Shown here piece after piece: positions 9,076-17,748 of a stretch of 64,000 nucleotides of DNA. Made by a program: the position numbers and the translations under genes. Source of the DNA: Pirellulaceae bacterium (lineage in GTDB: Bacteria; Planctomycetota; Planctomycetia; Pirellulales; Pirellulaceae); contig JADYZV010000039.1 in NCBI GenBank assembly GCA_020852965.1, forward strand, positions 1-64,000, written 5' to 3'. Below the pieces are notes generated by a model. The model searched no databases. It was not told the origin of the DNA and saw only the letters and a list, made by a program, of their open reading frames with translations. Each line of letters opens with the position of its first letter. Position 1 is the first letter of the stretch.

Positions 9076-10561
9076 CGAAATTCAGCCCAGGAACCTCGCC
9101 GCTCGTGTCGCTCAGTGTATGACTTTCCAGCGAAGCGACGGGATAGGAGCAATAGTCGGCCGCGAAATAGCCGCTGGGTTGATGATTGCCGCTGAGCCCC
9201 ACACCTCCAAACGGCAATTTACCACTAGCTCCCGTAGTTTGGCGATTCCAGTTGATGACTCCTGCGCGGACGTGATGCAAGAAATAGTGGAAATCCTCGA
9301 CACGATCGCCAATGAAGCCAGCGGACAAGCCGAACCGAGTATTGTTGGCTAGCCGAATGGCATCGTCCAAGTCTTCGGCGAGCTCTACGATGAGTAGCGG
9401 TCCGAAGTGTTCACAATCCTCAATCGACTTCATCTGCGCGGCGGCGATCAGCCCGGGAGTGAGCAGCGCACGGGATCGCGAACTGCGTTGCATCTCGATC
9501 AGTAGCTCCCCGCCAGCGGCGACGGTCTTGCGCTGGGCTTCGAGCATGTTGTCGGCAGCTTGCACGTGAATCAACGGACCCATGAAAGGCTGCGCTTCGT
9601 CTAAGGGTAAACCGACGACTATCTTTGGAATCCATTCATGCAGTTGTTCGACCAGGCGTTGGTAGGTGGCGGTTCCACTTACGATCAGCCGCCTGGCGCA
9701 CGTGCATCGTTGGCCGGAAGTAATGAACGCCGAGAAGATGGTCGTGATGGCTGCGGCCCGCAAGTTGTCCGTGCCATGTATGACCAACGGATTGTTGCCC
9801 CCCATTTCCAACGCGAGCACTTTTTCCGGCTGACCAGCCAGCAAGTTGTGTAAGCTCACGCCAACGCGGCGGCTACCGGTAAACAGCACCCCGGCTGTGG
9901 AAGCGTGCTGCGCGGCAGCAATGGCAACATCGGCCGCGCCATGCACGAGTTGCAGTACGCCGGCGGGCAAGCCGGCTTGTCGCCAGGCTTGTACGAGCCA
10001 TTGCCCCGTGGCAGGCGCCAATTCGCTCGGTTTAAAGACTACTGTATTACCGGCAAGTAGTGCGGGGACGATGTGTGCGCCAGGCAAATGCGCCGGGAGG
10101 TTAAAGGGCCCCAGCACCAACATGACCCCATGCGGTCGATAGCGTGTGACGGCTAGAAAGTCGCCCGATGGTTCTGTAGTCGTCCAGCGACGTTTGAGGA
10201 TTGCATCGATCGAGTTGGCTACCTTGGCGACAACGGCACTGACTTCCGTGCGCGCTTCCCAAAGTGGTTTACCTGTTTCGATGGCGACCAGAGTAGCCAG
10301 CTCTTCCCTACGCTCGGAGACAATGTGCGAGAAGCCCTTGCAGAGCGAGATGCGTTCTTCGAGCATGGTTTCGGACCAGGAGGCAAAGGCGTGCTGGGCC
10401 GCCCCGATGGCTTGCTCGGTTTGAACTGCTGTGGCCCATTGGCCTTGCCAAACAGGCTGTTCGTCGGCGGGAGATCGTCGCTGCCAATGGGCACCCAGCC
10501 CATCGGTCCACTCGCCATCGACATAGCATTGTCCAATCGATGTCGCGGAAGGTAAGGTCAT
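9065..10561 (-). CDS. astD: N-succinylglutamate 5-semialdehyde dehydrogenase
   Basis: NAD-dependent oxidation of succinylglutamate semialdehyde to succinylglutamate, fourth step of the AST pathway. Aldehyde dehydrogenase landmarks are ALEMGGNNPLVIHG (general-base Glu) and SGQRCTCARRLIV (catalytic Cys). The N-terminus with CYVDGEWTDG and the KPSELAP motif fit AstD. The ATG at 10561 is preferred over the TTG four codons earlier. The gene follows astA after a 260-bp gap and overlaps astB by 11 bp. Size (about 498 residues) is normal. Confidence 0.93.
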   Translation of the reverse strand: MTLPSATSIGQCYVDGEWTDGLGAHWQRRSPADEQPVWQGQWATAVQTEQAIGAAQHAFASWSETMLEERISLCKGFSHIVSERREELATLVAIETGKPLWEARTEVSAVVAKVANSIDAILKRRWTTTEPSGDFLAVTRYRPHGVMLVLGPFNLPAHLPGAHIVPALLAGNTVVFKPSELAPATGQWLVQAWRQAGLPAGVLQLVHGAADVAIAAAQHASTAGVLFTGSRRVGVSLHNLLAGQPEKVLALEMGGNNPLVIHGTDNLRAAAITTIFSAFITSGQRCTCARRLIVSGTATYQRLVEQLHEWIPKIVVGLPLDEAQPFMGPLIHVQAADNMLEAQRKTVAAGGELLIEMQRSSRSRALLTPGLIAAAQMKSIEDCEHFGPLLIVELAEDLDDAIRLANNTRFGLSAGFIGDRVEDFHYFLHHVRAGVINWNRQTTGASGKLPFGGVGLSGNHQPSGYFAADYCSYPVASLESHTLSDTSGEVPGLNFDVH

Positions 10562-10822
10562 GATGGTTCTCAAAGGCTTGAGTGCGAGTGCTAGGAACCT
10601 GGATTTTTGGGTCGGCTAGCTACTATTGTAATCACTTTGTTCATTCATTTGACACCAGGCTGGCGGCTCGAGCTTGTGTTCGTCTTCCGCGCTGGTGCCG
10701 CAGCGTCGCTCTGGTTGGTAGGTCACCTGCGCGGCCGCGCTGCGCGGTTAAACAGACAAGTGTGCTGCCAACCCAAACTCGCTTGTGCGCTCATTGTTCT
10801 TGAGCATCGATGTCTGGTGGAA

Positions 10823-11845
10823 CTAGGCGAGTGTTGGGTAGAGAGAAGTGGTTAGCAATTGGTCGCCGCTGGCTATTTGCAATTGATCGGCGGTTTGTTG
10901 AGAAATGATTAGCCCAGCGTCGTCGTGTTGAACGTTGGCGATGGTGGCGCGAAAGCCATTCTTCAGCGTGGCGACGATCTGTGCTGGCCCGCTGGATTCC
11001 GATTCAATACCCAGCAGCCTGCCAGCCTGCGTGCGACGAACGGCGTCGATTGCGGACGTTGCGCAACGCACCACGGGCCCACCGTCGAAGATGTCGATCA
11101 AGTTGGTCTTTGCAAACCCTTCGGCTTGCAGCATCGCCAGTGCGGGCCGCGTCAGAGGATGTACATCGCCCAAGCTAGCGCGAGCGGAGGCGGGCAGTAG
11201 GCTGGTGTAGATCGGATAACGCGGCATCAAGTCCTCGATGAAGCGTTTGTTGAGAGTCGATAAATTGTCGGCTTGAGGGAAATCCATGTCAAAGAAGTGT
11301 CTGCCGATGGCTTCCCAAAACGGGCAATGTCCATCCTCGTTCATCACGCCTCGCATTTCAGCAATTACCTGATCGGCGAATCGCTTGGGATAGGCTGACA
11401 TGAAGGTGAATCTGGCGAGACTGAGCAATCGTCCGCGCCCCTGGCCGCGATAATCGGGGAGCAAGAAGAGGCTGCCTATCTCAGTCGGCCCATCGTGGAT
11501 CTTTTGCAAATGCAGCGACTCAACCTCTTGTACTTTGTTCAGTAATTCACAGTGGCTAGATTCGGTCACGCGAGCATAACTATAAAACGGTTCATACCCG
11601 CCGGTCTTGCTGAAGATGCAACTGAGGCCGACGAGCTGACCGCTGGGGGTGTCCTGCATGACAAACACATAGGGCTCTCCTGTCGGCTTTTCCGTTTTGC
11701 GAGTGAAGGCAAAGTGCGAATGTTCAACTCGTTCGCTCAACTGATCCTTGTTGATCTGCAATGTGGTCAAGCCGTAAGTTGCATGCTCGAGCAACTCCCA
11801 TAATTGGTCTAAGTCGGCAAGCTGTACCGCGCGAACGATGGTCAA
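10823..11845 (-). CDS. astA: Arginine N-succinyltransferase
   Basis: First step of the AST pathway: succinyl-CoA plus arginine gives N2-succinylarginine. Residues such as IVRAVQLADLDQLWELL at the start, EIGSLFLLPDYRGQGRGRLL (acyl-CoA binding turn) and FWEAIGRHFFDMDF are hallmarks of AstA. Length of 340 residues is right for the single-subunit form. The start is a TTG at 11845 with a weak AGAGAG box ahead; no in-frame ATG fits the conserved N-terminus. It lies 32 bp after the M20 gene, so the two are almost certainly co-transcribed. Confidence 0.95.
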   Translation of the reverse strand: MTIVRAVQLADLDQLWELLEHATYGLTTLQINKDQLSERVEHSHFAFTRKTEKPTGEPYVFVMQDTPSGQLVGLSCIFSKTGGYEPFYSYARVTESSHCELLNKVQEVESLHLQKIHDGPTEIGSLFLLPDYRGQGRGRLLSLARFTFMSAYPKRFADQVIAEMRGVMNEDGHCPFWEAIGRHFFDMDFPQADNLSTLNKRFIEDLMPRYPIYTSLLPASARASLGDVHPLTRPALAMLQAEGFAKTNLIDIFDGGPVVRCATSAIDAVRRTQAGRLLGIESESSGPAQIVATLKNGFRATIANVQHDDAGLIISQQTADQLQIASGDQLLTTSLYPTLA

Positions 11846-11877
11846 GTTGGTTTCTCTCTTGAATAGTGGGTATTGCC

Positions 11878-13134
11878 TTACTCGGTTTCAAAGCGTTGAC
11901 GCTGGAGCATGGAGAGCTCGCCTGCGGAAAAACGGCTAAGTAAATTCACGACCAATTGCGATTTGTCGACAATGGAACTTAGGCTGACCCATTCGGAACG
12001 ACTGTGCAATCCATCACCGATCGGCCCAAGGGTATCGACATTGACCAGACCGGCAGCGGCGAGTTTGTTACCATCGCATACGCCACCGGTTTCCTTCCAG
12101 TGTATGATGCGGCCAGCGGCGTCCAAGCTCGCGTCCTCGACGGCTCGCATCAATTGCTGCATTTCGTCGGTCACCATTTTGGGAGGCGAAGCAAGTTCAC
12201 CCAGGCTGCGACAACGAAATCCATCCATCGTATTGAGCTCGGAGACGAACTGTTTCAATTGTTGTTCGAACCACTTCGCCGACGATGTATCTGCGACACG
12301 AATATTCAACCGTGCGAGGGCTAGATCTGGGACGATGTTGACCGCTTCACCCCCCTGGATATTCCCCACGTTGATGGTCAAGCCAGGCCGCTTTCCGCTG
12401 AGTTCCGCGATGCGGATAAGCATCCGGCAAAGCTCGACCACAGCATTGCGTCCTTGCTCGAAATGTCGGCCTGCATGTGCGCTTCGGCCATGCACGACCA
12501 GTGTGTAATTCCCCGAACCTTTGCGTTGGGCGACCAGCTCACCCGTGGGTAGAGCCGGTTCGAAGAGCAGGGCAAAATCGAAGTCTGGGGCAATCTGTTC
12601 GTAGAGCTGCTTGGAGCTGGGGGATCCCAGTTCCTCGTCGGGAGTCAGCAGAACGGTGCAGCCGATATCTTCCGCCAGCATGAAATGGTTGAGTGCCTGC
12701 AGCGCGGTGCGAATGACCATGATGCCTCCTTTGGCATCCGCTACGCCAGGGCCTTGCAAGCGATCGACGGTTAGCAGTTCACAGGATTGAAATGAATCGG
12801 CAGCTCCAAAAACGGTGTCGTAGTGGATGGCGAGCAAGACCCGTCGCTGCCGCTCGGGTTGAAAGTCCCAACGCAGGGCCGGTCCCGTCTCGACCGCCAA
12901 TTCATTTCCGCAATCGTCGACCGTATGTCGTGGCGGCAGAGCGATGCGATGGAATCCTGCATGGGGCAAGTTCATTCGATCTTCTAACCACTGGGCAACT
13001 TGCAGCAGTCCGGTCAAGTGCTCCGACCCCGAGTTCTGATTGGCTAGTTCAATCAGGTCGGCGGTAATTTGCGATTGCTGCGCAGCGATCCAAGCATAGG
13101 CATGGTTTCGTTTGTCGGTGCTGGAGCTTGGCAC
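11878..13134 (-). CDS. M20-family metallohydrolase in the AST operon (candidate desuccinylase)
   Basis: Zinc amidohydrolase of the M20 family (ArgE/DapE/carboxypeptidase G2 type). The metal ligands can be followed: LLAIHYDTVFG (His-x-Asp), GPGVADAKGGIMV (bridging Asp), TPDEELGS (catalytic Glu and ligand Glu), and the C-terminal GDGLHSRSEWV. The inserted dimerisation domain starts near QRKGSGNYTLVVHGRSAHAG. The start is GTG at 13134. It is first in the operon with astA, astD and astB, while the usual AstE (a zinc carboxypeptidase-like M14 protein) is absent. The simplest inference is that it removes succinate from N-succinylglutamate, chemistry very close to DapE. The family is sure, the specific substrate is inferred from context. 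Confidence 0.85.
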   Translation of the reverse strand: MPSSSTDKRNHAYAWIAAQQSQITADLIELANQNSGSEHLTGLLQVAQWLEDRMNLPHAGFHRIALPPRHTVDDCGNELAVETGPALRWDFQPERQRRVLLAIHYDTVFGAADSFQSCELLTVDRLQGPGVADAKGGIMVIRTALQALNHFMLAEDIGCTVLLTPDEELGSPSSKQLYEQIAPDFDFALLFEPALPTGELVAQRKGSGNYTLVVHGRSAHAGRHFEQGRNAVVELCRMLIRIAELSGKRPGLTINVGNIQGGEAVNIVPDLALARLNIRVADTSSAKWFEQQLKQFVSELNTMDGFRCRSLGELASPPKMVTDEMQQLMRAVEDASLDAAGRIIHWKETGGVCDGNKLAAAGLVNVDTLGPIGDGLHSRSEWVSLSSIVDKSQLVVNLLSRFSAGELSMLQRQRFETE

Positions 13135-13351
13135 AAGCTTTTCCTTTGAGCCGTTCGCGGGTTTAACTTGGATTATTTATGGCTCGCAGCACTAGCCAGT
13201 GCGTTTGGCTGGCGCAGGTGCCGTCGCCTGCGCAGGCCGCAAAAGTGGGTTGGCACGTGTGGTGGTTCATCAAAGATCCACTGGTTGATCAGCTCGCATC
13301 GTGCACCTGCGGCCTGCTCCGGCTCGGCGTTAAACGATTTCATCGAGCGCT

Positions 13352-14878
13352 TTACTTTTGCGCATCCAAGCCGAGTCGTTCATCGGCTAGGTCGAGTCGG
13401 TACATGATTTGGTTGTAATCGTAGCGAGGTGTCTGGTCGGGATTGTTGGTGAATGTATGGGTGTACGTTCCTTCAAAGTAGATGAATCGTCCGCCATCTT
13501 GATCGAAGTAGGGATGCTGCTTGGGATTGTAGAAACTGTAGTTGTCGTGCGTGACGATCTTGACGGCGTCCGACCAGGGACCGACAGGTGTTTCGGCCTC
13601 GGCATACCATATTTCTCCGAGCAGCGTCGTGCCCCATGTTTCGAGCGCGATCATTACCCAACGCTGCCGATACTCGTTCCAGGCCAACGAGCCTCCGTGG
13701 GCACGCAACGCATCGCCACTGTCGTGGTCATGCAGAAGGAAAATCGATTCATCGTCGGTTAGCTTTCCTTGTTCAATTAGTGCCTTAGACAAGGTTTGGT
13801 TGAAGGGGAGGCCTCCTTGACGCCAGGCATACTCGGGGCGACCATCCTCGCCGCGAATCACGTTGGGCGATTTGGGATCGTCGCTGGCTTCGAGGCAGGT
13901 GTAGGCTTCGTATTGAGCTGGGTCGAGGTACGCGTCGATGGTAGCTCGTACGCGCGTGTAAGGAAATGGATGAGCGAAGTAGACATATTCGATGCCGTTA
14001 TCCACCACGCGTACGGGATGCCCTGTGGGATGTAGGCCTTCCAGTTCCAGCAGTTTGACTTGCGTGAACGCTTGGCTCGCCGGATCGAATTCGCAAATCC
14101 CTCGTGCGTGCGTAACCATCGATTGGGTAACTTTGACGTAGTGCGCGAACAGGCGTTCATGACCCGCGTCATCCGTTAAGGCGGTAACGCCATCGATCCA
14201 TGTCGGTCCCTTGCCTTCCATGGCGCAGGTTTTCTTCGCATAGCCCTCAGCGTCGACAAAGTATTCCAGATTGACTCCCTGGGCTGGGTCCAAGCCACCG
14301 TCGCTTGGGAGGGCTGAAGTCGCACCGGGAACATCGAAGATACCCAGTGGATACTTTGGTAGGTTGGTATCGCCCCAGAACCAATGTAGCCGTCCTTGGA
14401 ACACCGCATTGACCACCGAGTCTGACCCTAGCACCCCGGCGTTGAGCAGAGGTTTTTCAATGGGGACCGGTTCGTCGAGCATCACGCTATCGCGATAGAT
14501 GCCACCGCCCGTCATGCGATACACGCGTTCGGCAATGTTGATCCGTTTGAGCTTGAGTGTTGCCTGGCCACCAGCAACGATCTTGATCGTGCGGCCATGA
14601 TATCCGAACTTGTCGGCGGGATACTCATAGCCGTGGCTCTTGACATGAAAGAAGACTGGTTGATCCATCAAAGAGGCGTCGTCGAAGGCGACTAGGCCGG
14701 CCGAGTCGGTAACGAAGCGAACATTGTTCACGGTTGTCAGCTCGACCAGCGGCACGCCACGACCGCTGACGTCGTCGACGACACGGATCTTGAACGGTTC
14801 AACGGCCTGCGACGCTGTGGTGCTCACGATGGAGGCCATCAGCAAAGTGATGGCGCTCGCGGTAAATAGGAAGCGCAT
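13352..14878 (-). CDS. Secreted protein with carboxypeptidase-regulatory-like domain and propeller-like region, unknown function
   Basis: The 508-residue product has a signal peptide (LFTASAITLLMASIVSTTASQA). Residues ~30-110 resemble a carboxypeptidase-regulatory-like (Ig-like) module: FKIRVVDDVSGRGVPLVELTT and FVTDSAGLVAFDD. The rest has repeated aromatic-rich strands (GRLHWFWGDTNLPKYPLG, IEYVYFAHPFPY, GRFIYFEGTYTHTFT) such as found in DUF4185- or GH43/GH32-like beta-propellers, but I cannot place it in a named enzyme family. It is likely exported and may bind or process carbohydrate. It is separate from the AST operon, 217 bp upstream of its first gene. Confidence 0.7.
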   Translation of the reverse strand: MRFLFTASAITLLMASIVSTTASQAVEPFKIRVVDDVSGRGVPLVELTTVNNVRFVTDSAGLVAFDDASLMDQPVFFHVKSHGYEYPADKFGYHGRTIKIVAGGQATLKLKRINIAERVYRMTGGGIYRDSVMLDEPVPIEKPLLNAGVLGSDSVVNAVFQGRLHWFWGDTNLPKYPLGIFDVPGATSALPSDGGLDPAQGVNLEYFVDAEGYAKKTCAMEGKGPTWIDGVTALTDDAGHERLFAHYVKVTQSMVTHARGICEFDPASQAFTQVKLLELEGLHPTGHPVRVVDNGIEYVYFAHPFPYTRVRATIDAYLDPAQYEAYTCLEASDDPKSPNVIRGEDGRPEYAWRQGGLPFNQTLSKALIEQGKLTDDESIFLLHDHDSGDALRAHGGSLAWNEYRQRWVMIALETWGTTLLGEIWYAEAETPVGPWSDAVKIVTHDNYSFYNPKQHPYFDQDGGRFIYFEGTYTHTFTNNPDQTPRYDYNQIMYRLDLADERLGLDAQK

Positions 14879-15271
14879 GGTAACTGTGCCTGACTTGGTA
14901 TATGTTAGAGGGTTGAGTTAGCTCGGATTCTTCAGGTACTTCCCCGAAGAGGAGTTGCGACGGGCAGCGATGGCGTTGGTCGGTGAGCGGAAGGGGCTAC
15001 CCGCAGGCGGCTTGTTGATCCACACATCCGGATCTTGCATCGGCCCCATGCCAGCTTGTCTGGCGTGAGCCAAGTTTTATGAATCGAGCACGACGAAAAC
15101 ACCCCAGCTCTACCACTTTTCCACCCGTTCGCCTCCTCAGGTGGCGAGCGGATAGAAAAGTGTGGGCATTGGCGAGGACCTCGATCTATATTCAAAACTC
15201 GTTCACCGGTGAGACAAGCTCACAGGGGTCCAGAAGACATGTGATTCGACGAGCGTACGCGGGATGATACC
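14879..15271. other. Gene-poor interval with imperfect palindrome
   Basis: No convincing gene. An imperfect inverted repeat lies at about 15109-15170 (CCACTTTTCCACCC against GATAGAAAAGTGTGG). A copy of the short REP-like element (GTTCACCGGTGAGACAAGCT) is at 15201-15231. A 40-50 codon minus-strand frame ending near 14919 (MQDPDVWINKPPAG) has no recognisable relatives and is not called. Confidence 0.6.
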
Positions 15272-17602
15272 ATGCAGCATACCAGAAAACTGTTCATGAA
15301 TTCAATAATAGTAACTACGAGGCGGCTGATAAGCTCTCTATCTTGTGCGCGGTGTGTTCGAAAATTCGCCTGTTCACTCGCGCTGTTCGCTCTCGTTTGG
15401 TGTGTTGGAGCGTGCTCGATGAGCCGCGCTGAAGAAACAGCGGATGGCTCTCCAGATAGCCCGCAGACATCGCAGGTGAAGCGACCATTGTGGACGAGCT
15501 CGCACATTCACGGTACGCCCGATCCGCCCGACCCCTATCGATTGGAAAATGCCTTTCCAAATCTCGCCTTGGATGAACCACTGGCGATTTCCCGAATCGA
15601 GGGTACGAACCTATTTGTCATCGCCCAACGCTATGGAAAAATATTCACGCTCGAAGATACGCCACAGGCGAAACCGCAATTGCTAATGGACTTGGGACGC
15701 GTGGTTTACGGCGTGGCCGCTCATCCTGACTTTCTGCACAATGGACGGTTGTTTGTCACCTCCGTGATGAAAGAGTGGGATCCAGAGGGGACGCGACTAT
15801 CGCGTTTCGAATCGACCGCCGAGGATCGCTTCCGAGTCGATCCGCAAAGCGAAGTGGTGCTGCTGACTTGGCTTGCCGGTGGTCACAACGGCGGCTGCGT
15901 GCGATTTGGTCCCGACGGACTGCTCTACGCCTCGACCGGCGATGCGAGCGGCTGGGCCGACTGGAATCTGACTGGTCAACGCATCGATGATCTGCTGGCT
16001 TCGATCCTGCGTATCGATGTCGATCATGAGGAGAATGGTCGAGCGTATCGCATCCCGCCGGACAATCCGTTTATCAATACGCCAGATGCGCGACCGGAGG
16101 TCTATTCCTACGGACATCGCAACGTTTGGAAGTTCAGTTTTGACGGTGACGGTCGATTGTGGGCTGGGGACGTTGGGCAGGATCTATGGGAGATGATCGA
16201 GATCGTCGAGCGCGGCGGCAATTATAGCTGGAGCATCAATGAGGGGACGCACCCGTTCAAACCCGACCGAAAGCCTGGACCGACCCCAATTCTCAAACCG
16301 CTCGTTGAACATCCACATAGCGAGTCGCGATCGATCACGGGTGGCTATATTTGGACAGCCGCCGAGCCCGCTGAGCTACATGGCTGCTATATCTACGGTG
16401 ACTATGACACGGGGAAAATCTGGAGTGTTCAACTCGTCGATGGCACAGCCACTGAGCCTCGACAGTTGGCCGATACCCAACTGCGGATCGTAGCATTTGC
16501 CCAAAATCACGCTGGCGAAGTTCTAGTGCTCGACCACGTTTCGGGGACGCTCAATCGATTGGTTCCAGCCCCTCCACCACCGGACGATGCATTGCCATTC
16601 CCTCAGCGGCTCAGCGAGACCGGACTTTTTACTTCGACAGCCGAACATATCGTCGACCCAGGACTAATTCCTTACAGTGTCAATGCGGCGCTGTGGTCCG
16701 ATGGTGCCTCCAAGCTGCGGTACATCGCCTTGCCCGGCGATGCGCAGATTGCATTCGACGATGTTACCTATCCCACACCGGCACCCGGCTGGCGTTTTCC
16801 TGACGGGACAGTACTCGTTAAAACTTTCTCGCTAGAAATGGAGGCAGGCAATCCTGCGTCCAGACGCCGACTCGAGACACGGCTGTTGCAACACAAAAAT
16901 ATGCCCGGAGATCGGGAGCATTACGGAGCTCAGTTCTGGATCGGCTACACCTACGTATGGAATGAGGAGCAGACCGATGCGGTGCTGTTGGAGGCTGCGG
17001 GGGCCGACAGAGTTTTAGAGATCCGAGACGCAGATGCTCCCGGCGGGGTGCGTGAACAAGTCTGGCACTTTCCCAGTCGCGCGGAGTGCGCGTTGTGTCA
17101 CACGATGGCAGCTAAATACGCCTTGGGAGTCAACACCATGCAGATGAATCGGCTGCATGACTATGGCCATGGCGCGCCCAGCAATCAACTGGCGCAGTTA
17201 GAAGAGTGGGGTGTTTTCACTGGGCCGCTTCCGATGGCACCGGAGAAGCTCCCGAGTCTGGTCGATTTTACCGACGAGTCTGCCTCGCTGGAGGATCGCG
17301 CACGTGCCTACTTGCACTCGAACTGTTCCCATTGCCACCGTCTGTGGGGCGGGGGCGTGACCGATTTTCAAATACAAGCCGATTTGGCTCTCGACAAGAC
17401 CGGCACCGTCGACGTCAAGCCCGAACGCGGCTCGTATGGACTCGACGACGCACGAATCATCGCCCCCGGCCATCCCGAGCGTTCGCTGATTCCCTATCGC
17501 ATGACACTGCTCGGGCTCGGACGCATGCCACACATCGGCTCCAATGTGGTTGATGAGGAAGCCGTTGCGCTCCTTCAAAAGTGGATAGGCGAGATGAAGT
17601 AG
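15272..17602 (+). CDS. PQQ-type glucose/sorbosone dehydrogenase-like protein with C-terminal cytochrome c region
   Basis: Secreted 776-residue protein. After a signal/lipoprotein-like N-terminus (VGACSMSRAEE) comes a six-bladed propeller of the glucose/sorbosone dehydrogenase family, residues ~70-430, with GVAAHPDFLHNGRLFV, GHNGGCVRFGPDGLLYASTG and YSYGHRNVWKFSFDGDG. The second half holds two haem c motifs, CALCH (about 610) and CSHCH (about 687), suggesting electrons pass from the sugar-oxidising domain to haem. The motif PHIGSNVVDEEAV near the end fits a haem-ligand region. A start at 15296 (M9) is also possible. It stands alone between divergent/convergent neighbours. Confidence 0.85.
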   Translation: MQHTRKLFMNSIIVTTRRLISSLSCARCVRKFACSLALFALVWCVGACSMSRAEETADGSPDSPQTSQVKRPLWTSSHIHGTPDPPDPYRLENAFPNLALDEPLAISRIEGTNLFVIAQRYGKIFTLEDTPQAKPQLLMDLGRVVYGVAAHPDFLHNGRLFVTSVMKEWDPEGTRLSRFESTAEDRFRVDPQSEVVLLTWLAGGHNGGCVRFGPDGLLYASTGDASGWADWNLTGQRIDDLLASILRIDVDHEENGRAYRIPPDNPFINTPDARPEVYSYGHRNVWKFSFDGDGRLWAGDVGQDLWEMIEIVERGGNYSWSINEGTHPFKPDRKPGPTPILKPLVEHPHSESRSITGGYIWTAAEPAELHGCYIYGDYDTGKIWSVQLVDGTATEPRQLADTQLRIVAFAQNHAGEVLVLDHVSGTLNRLVPAPPPPDDALPFPQRLSETGLFTSTAEHIVDPGLIPYSVNAALWSDGASKLRYIALPGDAQIAFDDVTYPTPAPGWRFPDGTVLVKTFSLEMEAGNPASRRRLETRLLQHKNMPGDREHYGAQFWIGYTYVWNEEQTDAVLLEAAGADRVLEIRDADAPGGVREQVWHFPSRAECALCHTMAAKYALGVNTMQMNRLHDYGHGAPSNQLAQLEEWGVFTGPLPMAPEKLPSLVDFTDESASLEDRARAYLHSNCSHCHRLWGGGVTDFQIQADLALDKTGTVDVKPERGSYGLDDARIIAPGHPERSLIPYRMTLLGLGRMPHIGSNVVDEEAVALLQKWIGEMK

Positions 17603-17641
17603 ACGGGAGGGGGGGAGAGCGTCGAGCTAGGTGCAAAACTG

Positions 17642-17740
17642 ATTCACCAGCGAGGCGAGCTCGCGGGGGTCTGCGCAGGTTGATGGCAGGACGGCAAATA
17701 ACAATACCGATACACTGGCGAGGCGAGCTCGCGGGCGGGC
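17642..17740. repeat. Two copies of a REP-like element (GCGAGGCGAGCTCGCGGG)
   Basis: GCGAGGCGAGCTCGCGGG occurs at about 17650-17667 preceded by TTCACCA, and again at 17718-17735 preceded by ACACTG. Related copies lie at 15202-15231, 20111-20143 (reverse) and 37907-37932 (reverse). The core GCGAG..CTCGC is self-complementary. Confidence 0.75.
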
Positions 17741-17748
17741 TGCGAAGA

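Noticed and set aside
10574-10822. Possible missing AST gene between astA and astD
   Set aside because: The 249-bp gap has no open frame of useful size in any frame and no AstC or AstE motif; only GC-rich symmetric bits.
14919-15075. Short minus-strand frame (MQDPDVWINKPPAG...)
   Set aside because: About 40-50 codons, no known relatives, no ribosome-binding site; could be a gene remnant but cannot be supported.
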